A stretch of DNA of 34,265 bases. It comes from Nocardioides oleivorans (GTDB lineage: Bacteria; Actinomycetota; Actinomycetes; Propionibacteriales; Nocardioidaceae). The notes under the pieces are model-generated. The model was not told the DNA's origin. It did no database searches and saw nothing but the letters and a program-made list of their open reading frames with translations. Both the position numbers and the translations under genes were made by a program. Of this stretch, positions 20,461 through 29,129 are shown piece by piece (the stretch's first letter is position 1; the number at the start of each line of letters is the position of its first letter). Where the stretch lies: contig NZ_SDWT01000006.1 in NCBI RefSeq assembly GCF_004137255.1, forward strand, positions 1 through 34,265, read 5' to 3'.

Positions 20461-21765
20461 CATCACGCCGACGGGGGTGGGGGCGAAGCCGGGGAACACC
20501 TGCGCCACCGAGACCCCGAACCGCCTGGTGACGATCTCGGTGAGCACGCTGCGGTAGTCGGTGGTGACCAGCAGGTCGCCGTCGAGGGTGTTCTGCAGGC
20601 CGGGCCACGAGCCGTAGTAGGCGCCACCCTTGACCCCGGCGCCCGCCACGAACATGACGTTGCCGAAGCCGTGGTCGGTGCCGTAGTCGTCGTTCTCCTT
20701 GACCCGGCGGCCGAACTCGCTGAGCGTGACCAGCGTGACCCGGTCCGCCATCGGGCCGAGGTCGGTGAAGAACGCCGCGATCGCACTGGCGAGGTCGCCG
20801 GCGTTGCGCCGCATGTCGCCCCACTCGACGGTGCCCAGGTCGGTGTGCATGTCCCAGTCGCCCTGGTCGACGGTGATCACCTCGGCGCCGACGCCCGAGC
20901 GCACGATGCGCGAGACGTCGGAGAGTGCCCGGCCCAGCTCGCTGGAGGGGTACGCCGTCGCCGGCTTGCCGGCCGCGGTGTCGCGCGCGGCACCGAAGGT
21001 CTCGGCGCCCTCGATGGCGTCGCGGACCGCCTTGCTCATCGGCCCGCTGCCCTTCCAGGCGTGCTTGAGCGAGGCGAGGCGGCGTCCGTCGTCCTCGGTG
21101 CCTGCGACCTTCGCGTCGTCGACCCGACCGACCACGAAGGCCGGGTTGGTGCCGAAGAGCGAGGTCGGGACCTGGTTGCCCATCGCCGTCCCCTGGAGCG
21201 GCGAGGCGCCCGGCAGCTCGCCGAGGAGGCGGTTGAGCCAGCCGTTGCGGGTGGTCGACCCGGGAGCGGCGTCCTCGATGGCCTCCATCGCCGCGAAGTG
21301 CGACCGGTTGGGGGTCGCCATGCCGGTGGCGTGCACGGCCGCGAGGGTGCCGGCGTTCCACATCGGCACGAGCGGCGCGAGCGCCGGGTGCAGGCCGAAC
21401 ATGGCGTCGGGCACCAGCAGGGACGCCTGCGGGATGCCGATGCGCGGTCGGGCGGCGTAGTAGTTGGGGTCCGCGTGCGGCACGACGAGCGAGAGGCCGT
21501 CGGCCGCGCCGCGCAGTGACAGCAGCACCAGGACGGAGCCCAGCGGCGAGGCCAGCCTCGACGACGCGCGACCGGTGACGGCGTACGCCCGGGGCCCGTT
21601 GCCGCTCAGCCCGGGGCCGAGCGCGATCGCCCCGCCGGCCAGCGCGGCACCGCCGATGAGCGAGCGGCGACTCAGCGCGAGCCGGGCCTCGTCGTAGTCG
21701 GGACAGCCGCAGGCGCGGGTGGCGGCGGAGGGGAGCGGAGAGGTGGGGTTCTGGTTGTCAGTCAT
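20455..21765 (-). CDS. DUF1501 family protein, Tat-exported
   Basis: A 436-residue protein of the DUF1501 family (alkaline-phosphatase/sulfatase-like fold, function not established). The N-terminus carries a Tat signal, LSRRSLIGGAALAGG (Arg33-Arg34), after an unusual hydrophilic 30-residue lead with a CGC cysteine cluster. Family phrases include LSLRGAADGLSLVVPHADPNYY, GLHPALAPLVPMW, VDQGDWDMHTDLG and TLSEFGRRVKENDDYGTDHGFGNVMFV (read in parts), the last with candidate metal ligands Asp and His. It starts one base after the DUF1800 stop (TGACATG), so it is probably coupled to it. Partnering of DUF1800 with DUF1501 is very common across bacteria. Confidence 0.92.
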   Translation of the reverse strand: MTDNQNPTSPLPSAATRACGCPDYDEARLALSRRSLIGGAALAGGAIALGPGLSGNGPRAYAVTGRASSRLASPLGSVLVLLSLRGAADGLSLVVPHADPNYYAARPRIGIPQASLLVPDAMFGLHPALAPLVPMWNAGTLAAVHATGMATPNRSHFAAMEAIEDAAPGSTTRNGWLNRLLGELPGASPLQGTAMGNQVPTSLFGTNPAFVVGRVDDAKVAGTEDDGRRLASLKHAWKGSGPMSKAVRDAIEGAETFGAARDTAAGKPATAYPSSELGRALSDVSRIVRSGVGAEVITVDQGDWDMHTDLGTVEWGDMRRNAGDLASAIAAFFTDLGPMADRVTLVTLSEFGRRVKENDDYGTDHGFGNVMFVAGAGVKGGAYYGSWPGLQNTLDGDLLVTTDYRSVLTEIVTRRFGVSVAQVFPGFAPTPVGVMA

Positions 21766-21766
21766 G

Positions 21767-23227
21767 TCAGCACGCCATGTGGTCGGGGGAGTCGAGGACG
21801 GCAGCGAGCAGTCGCGCGAAGCCCCACTGGTAGAGGCCGTGCTCGCGGTCGATCTTTTCCTTGCTCTTGCAGCCCGTGGCCAGGCTGGCGGTCGTGACCA
21901 GGCCCTTGGTGGCGGGGCGGTGGAGCAGGTCGCGGCTGACCTCGTCGACGAGGTCGGCGAACCTGATCGGCTTCTTGGCCGGCACCCAGTCGCTGGGCTT
22001 GCGGTAGTGCAGGTCGACGGTCGGCCACCAGCCCCCTGCCATCGACCAGTGCATGCCCATCGAGCCGAGCGCGCGGGACGGCGAGGCCCAGATGTCGTTG
22101 CGGACGGGCGTGCCGTCGGGTCGCGGCCACGCGTGGGGCGAGAGACCCAGGCCGGAGGCCTGCCAGAGCATCGCGTAGACGCCGGAGTCGTCCTTGCTCG
22201 GCTTGTCGATGCGGACGCCGAGCGCGCGGTAGGTCGCGACGACGTCCTCGCTCGGGTCCCGGAGCTTCTTGCCCGCCGACGAGCGGAACTCCTTGCTCGC
22301 GACGAGGGCCCTCAGCACCGGCACGATGGCCGTGTCGTTCTTCAGGTAGACCTTCGCGAGACGGTTCACCAGCGCCTTCGGCGGGTCGTCGCGCACGAAC
22401 TTGGTGGCCAGCCGCTCGGCGATGTGCTGGGCGGTCTGCGGGTGGTGCGCCAGGTAGCGGAGGTACTCCCGCGTGACCTCGCGCCCGTCACCCTTGCGGT
22501 TCTTGTGGGTGAAGCCCCTGACCTTCACCGTGCCCGTCCAGTGGTCCTCCTTGACGTAGGACGCCTTCCAGGTCTCCCACATGTCGACGTGGTAGCCGGT
22601 GAGGATCCGAGCGGACGCCTTGACGTCGTCCTCGTCGTAGTTCCCCGCACCGAGGGTGTGCAGCTCCATCAGCTCGCGCCCGAGGTTCTCGTTCGGTGCG
22701 CGCTTGGTGGACTGCGCGGCCGACAGGAAGATCAGCATCGCCGGGTGGGTCGTGGTGGCGGCCAGCATCTGGTCGAAGCGACCGAGGGCGTGCTTGCGGA
22801 TCGTGTCGCCGTAGTCGACGCGCCAGGTGAACTGCGCGTCGCCGCTGACCGGCACGTGGAGCATGCCCTCCCAGAACTCGGTCATCTTCTCGAGCACCGG
22901 ACGGCGGGTGCGGATCCGGCGGACGAGCAGCCAGCGACCGTAGTCCTCCATGACCTGCCAGCCGCCGCGGATCTCCTGCACCTGGCGCTTCCACAGCTCC
23001 ATCGGGCCGCGGTCGAGGTCGGGCCACCAGCGCCGCGTCTCGTCGGCGGCGGCGTCGGGGAAGGCGCCGGGGCGGGTGAGCTGCTGCTCGAACCACGCCT
23101 GCGCGCCACCGGCACGTCGTACGTCCGCGGCCAGCGTGGCGTCGACGCCGTAGCCGAAGCGCGTGACGAGGTGCCGCTGCGAGGGCGGCAGCAGGGCAGT
23201 CTTCTTCTTGGCTTTGTTGTCCGCCAC
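21767..23227 (-). CDS. DUF1800 family protein
   Basis: A 486-residue protein of the DUF1800 family, function unknown. Recognisable segments are HLVTRFGYGVDATL near the N-terminus, LEKMTEFWEGMLHVPVSGD, NENLGRELMELHTLGAGNYDEDDV (read in parts), and LVNRLAKVYLKNDTAIVPVLRALVAS in the C-terminal half. The N-terminus (MADNKAKKKTALLPPSQ) is short and charged with no signal peptide, although its partner DUF1501 has a Tat signal. The GTG at 23227 has GGGAGGA 5 nt upstream, which settles the start against the longer open frame to 23584. First gene of a two-gene operon. Confidence 0.9.
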   Translation of the reverse strand: MADNKAKKKTALLPPSQRHLVTRFGYGVDATLAADVRRAGGAQAWFEQQLTRPGAFPDAAADETRRWWPDLDRGPMELWKRQVQEIRGGWQVMEDYGRWLLVRRIRTRRPVLEKMTEFWEGMLHVPVSGDAQFTWRVDYGDTIRKHALGRFDQMLAATTTHPAMLIFLSAAQSTKRAPNENLGRELMELHTLGAGNYDEDDVKASARILTGYHVDMWETWKASYVKEDHWTGTVKVRGFTHKNRKGDGREVTREYLRYLAHHPQTAQHIAERLATKFVRDDPPKALVNRLAKVYLKNDTAIVPVLRALVASKEFRSSAGKKLRDPSEDVVATYRALGVRIDKPSKDDSGVYAMLWQASGLGLSPHAWPRPDGTPVRNDIWASPSRALGSMGMHWSMAGGWWPTVDLHYRKPSDWVPAKKPIRFADLVDEVSRDLLHRPATKGLVTTASLATGCKSKEKIDREHGLYQWGFARLLAAVLDSPDHMAC

Positions 23228-23351
23228 CGAGGTCCTCCCGTAACCCGAGCCGCTTCCGAGACGCATCACTGTCGCACGGGTGGGACGCAACGCGAAGTCG
23301 AAACCGGAATTACAGGTGCGCGGCACCCGGCCGGTGTGATCGCATGCGGCG

Positions 23352-24305
23352 GTGCAGATCGAGGAGCTCGACCCCACCGACCCTGCCGCGCGTCGCGCCT
23401 GGCACGACGTCACGGAGCGGTCCGTGCGAGCCGACCGCCCGCACGCGCTGACGACGACCTTCGAGGCGTTCGAGGTCCTCGCGACCTCGCCGAGCGAGCA
23501 CGTGGCGCGCACCTGGTTGCAGGCCGTGGTCGGCGGTGAGGTGGTCGGCACCGCCGACCTCGAGCTGCCGCTCACCGAGAACACCGACGTCGCGTGGACG
23601 GAGGTGGCCGTCCTCCCGGGCCACCGGCGCGGTGGCGTCGGTCGTGCGCTGTGGGTCGCGGTCGCCGAGCGGGCGCGGGCGGCGGGACGGCGGCGCGTCG
23701 GGGGAGAGGTGACCGTCGACCTCGAGGCCCCCGGGCCCGGCCTCGACTTCGCAGCGGCGGTGGGCGCGGTGGAGAAGCACCACGAGGACCACCTCCTGGC
23801 CGACCTCCCGGTCGCCGCGGCCCCGCTCGACCCCGCCTACGAGGTGGTGTCCAGGCGCGGCCGGTGCCCCGACGAGCACCGCGCCGCCTACCTCGCGATG
23901 CGCAACCAGATGAACCTCGACGTGTCGAGCGGTGAGCTGGAGCTCGAGGTGGCCGTGCTCGACGACGCGCGGCTCGCGTCGTCGGAGGAGCGCCTGATGC
24001 GGTCGTACGACGTCCGCGTGGCCGCGGCGCGCCGACGGTCGGACGGCGTGTTCGGTGGCTACTCGCTCCTCTTCGTCCCGCACGGTGCGGACTACGGCTG
24101 GCAGGACGACACGCTGGTGATGCCCGAGCACCGCGGCCACCGCCTCGGTGCCGCCCTCAAGGCGGTCAACTACGCATGCCTGCCCGACGACGTGCGCCTG
24201 GTCCACACCTGGACCGCGCCGACCAACGCGGCCATGCACCGCACCAACACCGCGCTGGGGTTCCGCGTGGTGGAGCGGATGGCCGAGGTCGAGGTCACGC
24301 TGTGA
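23352..24305 (+). CDS. Tandem GNAT-family N-acetyltransferase
   Basis: A 317-residue protein with two GNAT folds. The first (residues 1-155) has WTEVAVLPGHRRGGVGRALW, with the R/Q-x-x-G-x-G/A acetyl-CoA loop. The second (residues 160-317) has the weaker VMPEHRGHRLGAALKAVNY and NAAMHRTNTALGFRVVE, the usual GNAT ending. Double-GNAT proteins include mycothiol synthase (MshD), but key MshD segments are not evident, so the substrate stays open. The GTG at 23352 has no Shine-Dalgarno and its promoter is unclear. Divergent from DUF1800 across a 124-bp gap in which I found no convincing site. Confidence 0.85.
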   Translation: MQIEELDPTDPAARRAWHDVTERSVRADRPHALTTTFEAFEVLATSPSEHVARTWLQAVVGGEVVGTADLELPLTENTDVAWTEVAVLPGHRRGGVGRALWVAVAERARAAGRRRVGGEVTVDLEAPGPGLDFAAAVGAVEKHHEDHLLADLPVAAAPLDPAYEVVSRRGRCPDEHRAAYLAMRNQMNLDVSSGELELEVAVLDDARLASSEERLMRSYDVRVAAARRRSDGVFGGYSLLFVPHGADYGWQDDTLVMPEHRGHRLGAALKAVNYACLPDDVRLVHTWTAPTNAAMHRTNTALGFRVVERMAEVEVTL

Positions 24306-24327
24306 CCGGGCCCGCCCCCGTCACGGC
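24299..24327. terminator. Hairpin at the GNAT gene end
   Basis: GCTGTGAC (24299-24306, including the TGA stop) pairs with GTCACGGC (24320-24327) in 8 bp with one G-T pair, loop 13 nt. It lies between the GNAT stop and the stop of the convergent kinase. Confidence 0.4.
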
Positions 24328-24332
24328 TCCCG

Positions 24333-26084
24333 TCAGTCGAGCGGCAGGGTCACGCTGACGGTCGTCCCGTCGCCGGCGCGCGAGCTGAGCTCGACGTGCC
24401 CGGAGTGGCGGCGCGCGATCCGCTCGACGATCGCGAGGCCGAGCCCGGTCCCGGGACGCTCGAGCGCGTCCGGGTTCGTCGAGCGGAAGAACTCCTGGAA
24501 CAGCTGGCGCTGGTCCTCCTCCGAGATGCCGATGCCGGTGTCCTGCACGGTCACCACGACCTCGGCGCCGGCCCGCGTGAGGCGTACGTCGACCCTGCCG
24601 CCGGCGTCGGTGTACTTCACGGCGTTGCTCGACAGGTTGCAGAGCATCCGGACGAGCTCGTCCGGGCTCCCCGACACCAGGAACGGCTCGGCCGGGGGGT
24701 GCACGACGAAGTCGACGTCCTTGGCGGCGGCCACGCCGCCGCACTCCTCCTCGACGACCGCCAGCAGCTCGAGCAGGTTCACCGTCTCGGACTCCAGCAC
24801 GGCATGCGGGTCCGCGACCCGGGCCATGGTCAGCAGGTCCTCCAGCACGCCGCTGAGCCTGGCGACACCTCGGCTGGCCGAGGCGACCGACTTCTGGTCG
24901 TGCGGCTCGAGCTCGGCGTCCTCGAGCATCTCGAGGTTTGCCGCGACCGTGAAGAGCGGGTTGCGCAGCTCGTGCGCGAGCGTGTTCACCAGCTCGGTGC
25001 GGTAGGAGTCGATGCGCCGCAGCTGGTCGACCTGGCGCGCGTTGGCCACCGCGATGCCGAGGTCGTGGCCGATGTCCAGGGCGACGTCGAGCTCGACCGG
25101 CGTCCACTCCCGCTTGCGCGAGGGTCGGGCGAGGGCGATGAAGCCCGTGCACTCGCTGCCGGCGCCCAGGGGGACGAGCAGTGCCGAGCCGATGCCGACC
25201 TGCTCCAGCAGCTCGGACAGCCGCTCCAGGTCTGCAGCGGTCGGACCCTCGTCCTCGCGTCGCGCGGCGTGGAGCGGCACCACCCGCTGGTCGTCCCACG
25301 CGGTCCGGGAGACCTGCATCAGCATGTCCTCGACCCCGTACGTGCCCGGGTCGACGCCTGCCGCGGCGTCGGCGGCGTACCACGCGGAGGTGGTGCCTCC
25401 CTGCGCGTCCAGGGCCAGGAACCACATGCCGATCGAGTCGAAGCAGCTCATGATGGCGGCGCGCGAGGCCTCGACGACGAGGTCGAGCGAGGGCTCGCTG
25501 AGGGCGCGCCGCACGATCTCGCGGGCCTGGCTGGCCAGGCGGACCTGCTCTCCCAGCGCCATGCGCTCGAGGGCGACGAGCGCGGCGCGCCGGGTCACCA
25601 CGGCGCACTTCTCGAGCAGCTCGCGCTGGAGCTTGCCGGGCCGCAGTCCGTCGAGCGGGACGTCGACGGAGAGCACGCCGAGGAGCTCGCCGTCGTCGTC
25701 GAGCAGGGGAGCGGCGAGCAGGTCGCGCGGGTGCCACGCGTTCGGGCTGTCGACGACGACGTCGTCGGAGACGTAGCCGTAGTCCGCGATCTCGGGGGTC
25801 TCGCGGTCGTGCGGCACGAAGCGCCACGGCCCCCACTCGTCGGAGTTGGCGAGCTCGGCCTCGAGCAGGGCGACCGGCAGGCGGCGGCCCACGATCGCGT
25901 CGGCGACGCCCGGACCGTAGGCCGCGACGACCTCGAGCTCGTCGCCGTCACGGATGCTGATCGCGGCGAGGCTGAACTCGGCGAGGGCAGCAGCACCCTC
26001 CGCGAGCACCTCCAGGTGCTCGCGGGTCGACTCGTCGAGGCGCAGCAGCCCGGGGCCGTGCTTGCGCTCGATCACCTCGTCCAT
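24333..26084 (-). CDS. Soluble GAF-domain sensor histidine kinase, orphan
   Basis: A 583-residue kinase with no membrane segment. Two GAF-type sensor domains lie at about residues 25-170 and 190-350 (LLAAPLLDDDGELLGVLSVD closes the first). A HisKA dimerisation helix follows with phospho-acceptor His371 in TLAHELRNPLF, and the ATPase domain has N box NLSSNAVKY, G1 DTGIGI and G2 GTGLGL. Cysteines in GAF2 (SCFDS and ECTGF) could hold a cofactor or sense redox, but this is not clear. The ATG at 26084 has GGGGGAT upstream. No response regulator is adjacent, so its partner is elsewhere. It is divergent from the tRNA and convergent with the GNAT gene. Confidence 0.9.
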   Translation of the reverse strand: MDEVIERKHGPGLLRLDESTREHLEVLAEGAAALAEFSLAAISIRDGDELEVVAAYGPGVADAIVGRRLPVALLEAELANSDEWGPWRFVPHDRETPEIADYGYVSDDVVVDSPNAWHPRDLLAAPLLDDDGELLGVLSVDVPLDGLRPGKLQRELLEKCAVVTRRAALVALERMALGEQVRLASQAREIVRRALSEPSLDLVVEASRAAIMSCFDSIGMWFLALDAQGGTTSAWYAADAAAGVDPGTYGVEDMLMQVSRTAWDDQRVVPLHAARREDEGPTAADLERLSELLEQVGIGSALLVPLGAGSECTGFIALARPSRKREWTPVELDVALDIGHDLGIAVANARQVDQLRRIDSYRTELVNTLAHELRNPLFTVAANLEMLEDAELEPHDQKSVASASRGVARLSGVLEDLLTMARVADPHAVLESETVNLLELLAVVEEECGGVAAAKDVDFVVHPPAEPFLVSGSPDELVRMLCNLSSNAVKYTDAGGRVDVRLTRAGAEVVVTVQDTGIGISEEDQRQLFQEFFRSTNPDALERPGTGLGLAIVERIARRHSGHVELSSRAGDGTTVSVTLPLD

Positions 26085-26176
26085 GCGATCCCCCGATCAG
26101 CGGCACCGGTCGGGCCGCCGAACGATTGAACTACGGCGAAGGGGCCCCGCGCCGCGGAATCCGCAGATCCGGTCGC

Positions 26177-26182
26177 TAGGCT
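26177..26182 (+). promoter_or_regulatory. -10 box of the CAT-anticodon tRNA
   Basis: TAGGCT ends 12 nt before the mature tRNA 5' end. No strong -35 at standard distance; TTGAAC at 26127-26132 is too far away. Confidence 0.5.
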
Positions 26183-26194
26183 GCGCGAGCGCAG

Positions 26195-26271
26195 GGGGCG
26201 GTAGCTCAGTCGGTCAGAGCAGAGGACTCATAATCCTTGGGTCGTGGGTTCGAGCCCCACCCGCCCTACCA
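26195..26271 (+). tRNA. tRNA-Met (CAT), elongator type; tRNA-Ile2 is the alternative
   Basis: A 77-nt tRNA with encoded CCA. The acceptor GGGGCGG pairs with CCGCCCT (G1-T72 wobble), D-arm GCTC...GAGC, anticodon loop CTCATAA, T-arm GTGGG-TTCGAGC-CCCAC. It lacks the 1-72 mismatch and three G-C pairs of initiator tRNA. CAT may be read as Met or, after lysidine modification, as Ile (AUA); the loop alone does not decide. The convergent MFS gene stops six bases from the CCA end. Confidence 0.9.
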
Positions 26272-26277
26272 GCCCGG

Positions 26278-27735
26278 TCAGTGGGCCTCCTCGACCGCGT
26301 GCGAGTCGGTCAGGGTGAGTGCGCCCCAGGCCCCGACGACGCCGACGACCACGGCGATCACGGCGTAGGTGAGGCGCTCGCCGTGGAAGAACGACGCCAC
26401 GAGGCCGCTGCTCCACGTCCCGGCAGGCAGGGTGGAGGTGACCAGGGCGGCGATCATGGTGCCGACGATCGCGGTGCCGACGCTGGTGCCGACCTCCTGG
26501 GCGGTGTCGTTGAGGGCGGTGCCGATCGAGGTGCGGTTGGCGGGCATCGCGTCGACCAGGGCGACCGCGCAGATCGTCATCACGGTGCGGAGACCGACGG
26601 TCATCACGACGACGCAGGCGGCGATGGCGACGTACCCGTGGTCGACGCCCCACGACAGGCCCGCCAGGGACCCGGCGAGCAGGCCGGCGCCGATCAGGCA
26701 GGCGATCCGGTGGCCGAAGCGCTTGCCCAGGCCCTCGGAGACCGGGGTCGCGAGGATCATCGTGACGATCATCGGCAGGTTCGCGAGACCGGCCTTCATC
26801 GGGCTCCAGCCGTAGGCGTACTGGTAGTGCAGGATCAGGCCGAACATGACGCCGGCCATGGCGATCGAGGTGGCCACCTGCGCGATCGCCGCGCCGCGGA
26901 CGGTGCCGTCGGCGAAGAGCGTGAGGTCGAGCATCGGCTCGGCGGTACGACGCTCGTGCCGCACGAAGGCGACCAGCGCGAGGAGCGAGCCGAGGGCCGA
27001 CCCGACCGTCACGAGCGAGGTCCACCCGTGCTCGATGCCGCTCGTCAGCGTGTAGCAGGCGAGGCCGATGGTGGCGATGCTGAAGACCGCACCGGGGAGG
27101 TCGAGGCGGTCGGTGGTCAGGTCCTCGGAGCGGTCGGCCGGGACGCCGAGGCGCACGCCGATCCAGGCGATCAGCGCGATCGGGGCGTTGACGACGAGCA
27201 GCCACTCCCAGCGCAGGTGGGTCAGGACGGAGCCGCCGAGGACGGGACCGAGGATGAAGCCGCTCATCCCGACCACGATCATCACCGTCATGGCGCGCAT
27301 CCGCAGCGCCTGGTCCTCGAAGAGCCGGAAGACGAGCGAGTTCGTGATCGGCGCCATCGCGGCCGCCGCGAGCCCGAGGGCGGCACGCAGGGCGATGAGC
27401 TCCCCGGCGCTCTCGACGAGCACCACGGCGAGGCTGATCGCGCCGAACGCGCCGAGGCCCCAGAGCAGGACGCGGCGGCGACCGATGCGGTCGGCCATCG
27501 AGCCGGCGGTGAGGAGCAGGCCGCCGAAGGTGAGGGAGTAGGCGCCGGTGACCCACTGCAGGGCGGTGGTGCCGCTGCCGAGGTCGCGGCCGATGGTCGG
27601 CAGCGCGATCGTGAGGAGCGTGTTGTCGACCATCTCCACGAAGAAGGCGAGGCAGAGCGCGAAGAGGGGGATCCACGCCGCCCGGAGGGAGGAGTACGTA
27701 CGGGCCGGCGCGGGCTGGGCAGTGAGAGCAGTCAT
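26278..27735 (-). CDS. MFS multidrug exporter, DHA2 (EmrB/QacA-like) family
   Basis: A 485-residue transporter with about 14 membrane segments. Early motifs are VEMVDNTLLTIALPTIGRDL (family motif D1) and SMADRIGRRRVLLWG (motif A). A later segment, GMSGFILGPVLGG, is the drug/H+ antiporter motif C. It probably exports a hydrophobic or cationic drug with proton exchange at the cytoplasmic membrane; substrate not predictable. The ATG at 27735 has a full AAGGAGGT Shine-Dalgarno 7 nt upstream. It diverges from a TetR-family gene across a 33-bp palindrome that should be its operator. The 3' end nearly touches the convergent tRNA, with no terminator visible between them. Confidence 0.92.
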   Translation of the reverse strand: MTALTAQPAPARTYSSLRAAWIPLFALCLAFFVEMVDNTLLTIALPTIGRDLGSGTTALQWVTGAYSLTFGGLLLTAGSMADRIGRRRVLLWGLGAFGAISLAVVLVESAGELIALRAALGLAAAAMAPITNSLVFRLFEDQALRMRAMTVMIVVGMSGFILGPVLGGSVLTHLRWEWLLVVNAPIALIAWIGVRLGVPADRSEDLTTDRLDLPGAVFSIATIGLACYTLTSGIEHGWTSLVTVGSALGSLLALVAFVRHERRTAEPMLDLTLFADGTVRGAAIAQVATSIAMAGVMFGLILHYQYAYGWSPMKAGLANLPMIVTMILATPVSEGLGKRFGHRIACLIGAGLLAGSLAGLSWGVDHGYVAIAACVVVMTVGLRTVMTICAVALVDAMPANRTSIGTALNDTAQEVGTSVGTAIVGTMIAALVTSTLPAGTWSSGLVASFFHGERLTYAVIAVVVGVVGAWGALTLTDSHAVEEAH

Positions 27736-27769
27736 GGGGGGCACCTCCTTGGTGCATCGATCGAGAGTC

Positions 27770-27802
27770 TCGAACGGTGTACGATTGTCGTACAACGTTC
27801 GA
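27770..27802. promoter_or_regulatory. Nested palindromic operator between MFS and TetR genes
   Basis: Two nested inverted repeats share one centre: outer arms TCGAACG (27770-27776) and CGTTCGA (27796-27802), inner arms TGTACGA (27778-27784) and TCGTACA (27788-27794), central TTG. Forward TTGTCG/TAGAAC (27785-27790 and 27807-27812, 16-bp spacer) would serve tetR; reverse TTGTAC/GAGACT (27795-27790 and 27771-27766, 18-bp spacer) would serve the exporter. TetR binding here would control both. A further GAAC-ACT-GTTC follows at 27810-27820. Confidence 0.75.
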
Positions 27803-27869
27803 AACGTAGAACACTGTTCGATGATCGCGCAAGACCACGACGAGCGCCGAGGCACGAGAAGGTGATGGG

Positions 27870-28616
27870 ATGGGTCACATGGCTGGCGAGAGCACCGCGC
27901 AACGACCCCGTGGACGGCGCGACCCGGGTGGGAGGCGCCGTGCCGCGCACTCGATGGAGGCAGTGGTCTCCGAGACGGTCGCGCTGCTCGACGAGGCGGG
28001 CGAGTCCGCGCTCACGTTCCGCGCCCTCGCCGCCCGGCTGGGCGGGGGCGCGGCCAGCATCTACTGGTACGTCGCCAGCAAGGAGGAGCTGCTCGACCGC
28101 GCGACCGACCACGTCCTGGCCGGCGTGCTGGACGACATCGCGCCCTACTCCGGCGAGGCCGACCCGATCGACGCCCTGCGCCGGATGGCGGTGACGGCGT
28201 TCGAGGCGATCGCCGAGCGGCCCTGGCTGGCGTCGTACTTCATGCGTGACACGGCGATGCAGCCCCACGGCCTGCTGCTCTACGAGCGCCTCGGCCAGCA
28301 GGTGCTGCGGCTCGGGCTGACTCCCCGCCAGAGCTTCCACGCGGTCTCGGCGGTGCTGGGGTACGTCGTCGGTATCGCCGCCGACCTCGGCCAGGGACCG
28401 CCGCCCGAGGTGCTCGACGGCTCGGTGACCCGAGACGAGTACATGGACCGGTTCGTGGACGAGTGGCGCTCCCTCGACCCCGAGGAGTTCCCCTTCGTGC
28501 GCCACATCGTCGAGGAGTTCGCCGGGCACGACGACGCCGACCAGTTCCGGGCGGGACTCGACCTCCTGCTCGCCGGGCTGCGGCTGCAGGCCGGTCCTCA
28601 GCAGGACGGGTACTAG
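27870..28616 (+). CDS. TetR-family repressor, local regulator of the MFS exporter
   Basis: A 248-residue TetR-family protein. The HTH domain spans about residues 25-80, with LTFRALAARLGGGAASIYWYVASKEELLDRATDHV as the DNA-binding core (read in parts); the C-terminal all-helical ligand-binding domain follows (PWLASYFMRD, FHAVSAVLGYVVG), with TetR_C-type length. A long Arg-rich N-terminal arm may add minor-groove contacts. The ATG at 27870 has AGAAGGTGAT upstream; an ATG three codons on is possible. It diverges from the exporter across the nested palindrome and probably represses both genes until a ligand, likely an exporter substrate, binds. Confidence 0.92.
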   Translation: MGHMAGESTAQRPRGRRDPGGRRRAAHSMEAVVSETVALLDEAGESALTFRALAARLGGGAASIYWYVASKEELLDRATDHVLAGVLDDIAPYSGEADPIDALRRMAVTAFEAIAERPWLASYFMRDTAMQPHGLLLYERLGQQVLRLGLTPRQSFHAVSAVLGYVVGIAADLGQGPPPEVLDGSVTRDEYMDRFVDEWRSLDPEEFPFVRHIVEEFAGHDDADQFRAGLDLLLAGLRLQAGPQQDGY

Positions 28617-28683
28617 CACCATCGGACACCTCGCGGCACCGCCGCCGAGCCGTCACGCTGGGTCCGACGCCCCAGGAGGACCG

Positions 28684-29103
28684 ATGACCAGCACGACCGC
28701 CTTCACGCGCGTGGCGGCCGCCGCGGCGGTGATCGCCTGCGTCACCGCTGCGCCGGCGTTCGCCAGTGGGGGAGACGACGACGACCACGGTGGCGGAGGG
28801 CACGACGACCGGGTCGAGCTCCGCGGCTCCTGCGGCGGCGGGGCGGAGTGGAAGCTGAAGGTGGAGTCCGACGACGGCCGTCTCGAGGTCGAGGGCGAGG
28901 TCGACGGCAACGCGTCCGGCCAGCGGTGGCGATGGACCCTGCGGCACAACGGCTCCGTCAGCGACCGCGGCACCAGTACGACGACCGGGCGCAGCGGCTC
29001 GTTCGAGGTCGAGCGCCGGATGGTGGACCTCGCCGGCACCGACACGATCGCCTTCCGTGCCGCGCGCCGCGGCCAGGTGTGCCGCGGTGTGGTCGACTAC
29101 TGA
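28684..29103 (+). CDS. Small secreted protein of unknown function, first gene before a two-component system
   Basis: A 139-residue exported protein: signal peptide (TRVAAAAAVIACVTAAPAFA) with cleavage near AFA-SGG, then a short Asp/His/Gly-rich stretch (GGDDDDHGGGGHDD) that could bind divalent metal, then a beta-rich domain of about 95 residues with two cysteines (GSCGGG and GQVCRG) that could form a disulfide joining its ends. AGGAGGA precedes the ATG. It ends 26 nt before a membrane histidine kinase on the same strand, so all three genes may be one operon and the protein a candidate ligand, target or accessory sensor of that kinase (inference). No family recognised. Confidence 0.72.
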   Translation: MTSTTAFTRVAAAAAVIACVTAAPAFASGGDDDDHGGGGHDDRVELRGSCGGGAEWKLKVESDDGRLEVEGEVDGNASGQRWRWTLRHNGSVSDRGTSTTTGRSGSFEVERRMVDLAGTDTIAFRAARRGQVCRGVVDY

Positions 29104-29129
29104 CTCCCACCGGACCTGAGCGGAGATCC

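Noticed and set aside
26228..27838. Long reverse ORF ending GRVGLEPTTQGL
   Set aside because: A frame shadow of the MFS gene that runs into the tRNA; Arg/Pro/His-rich with no membrane pattern.
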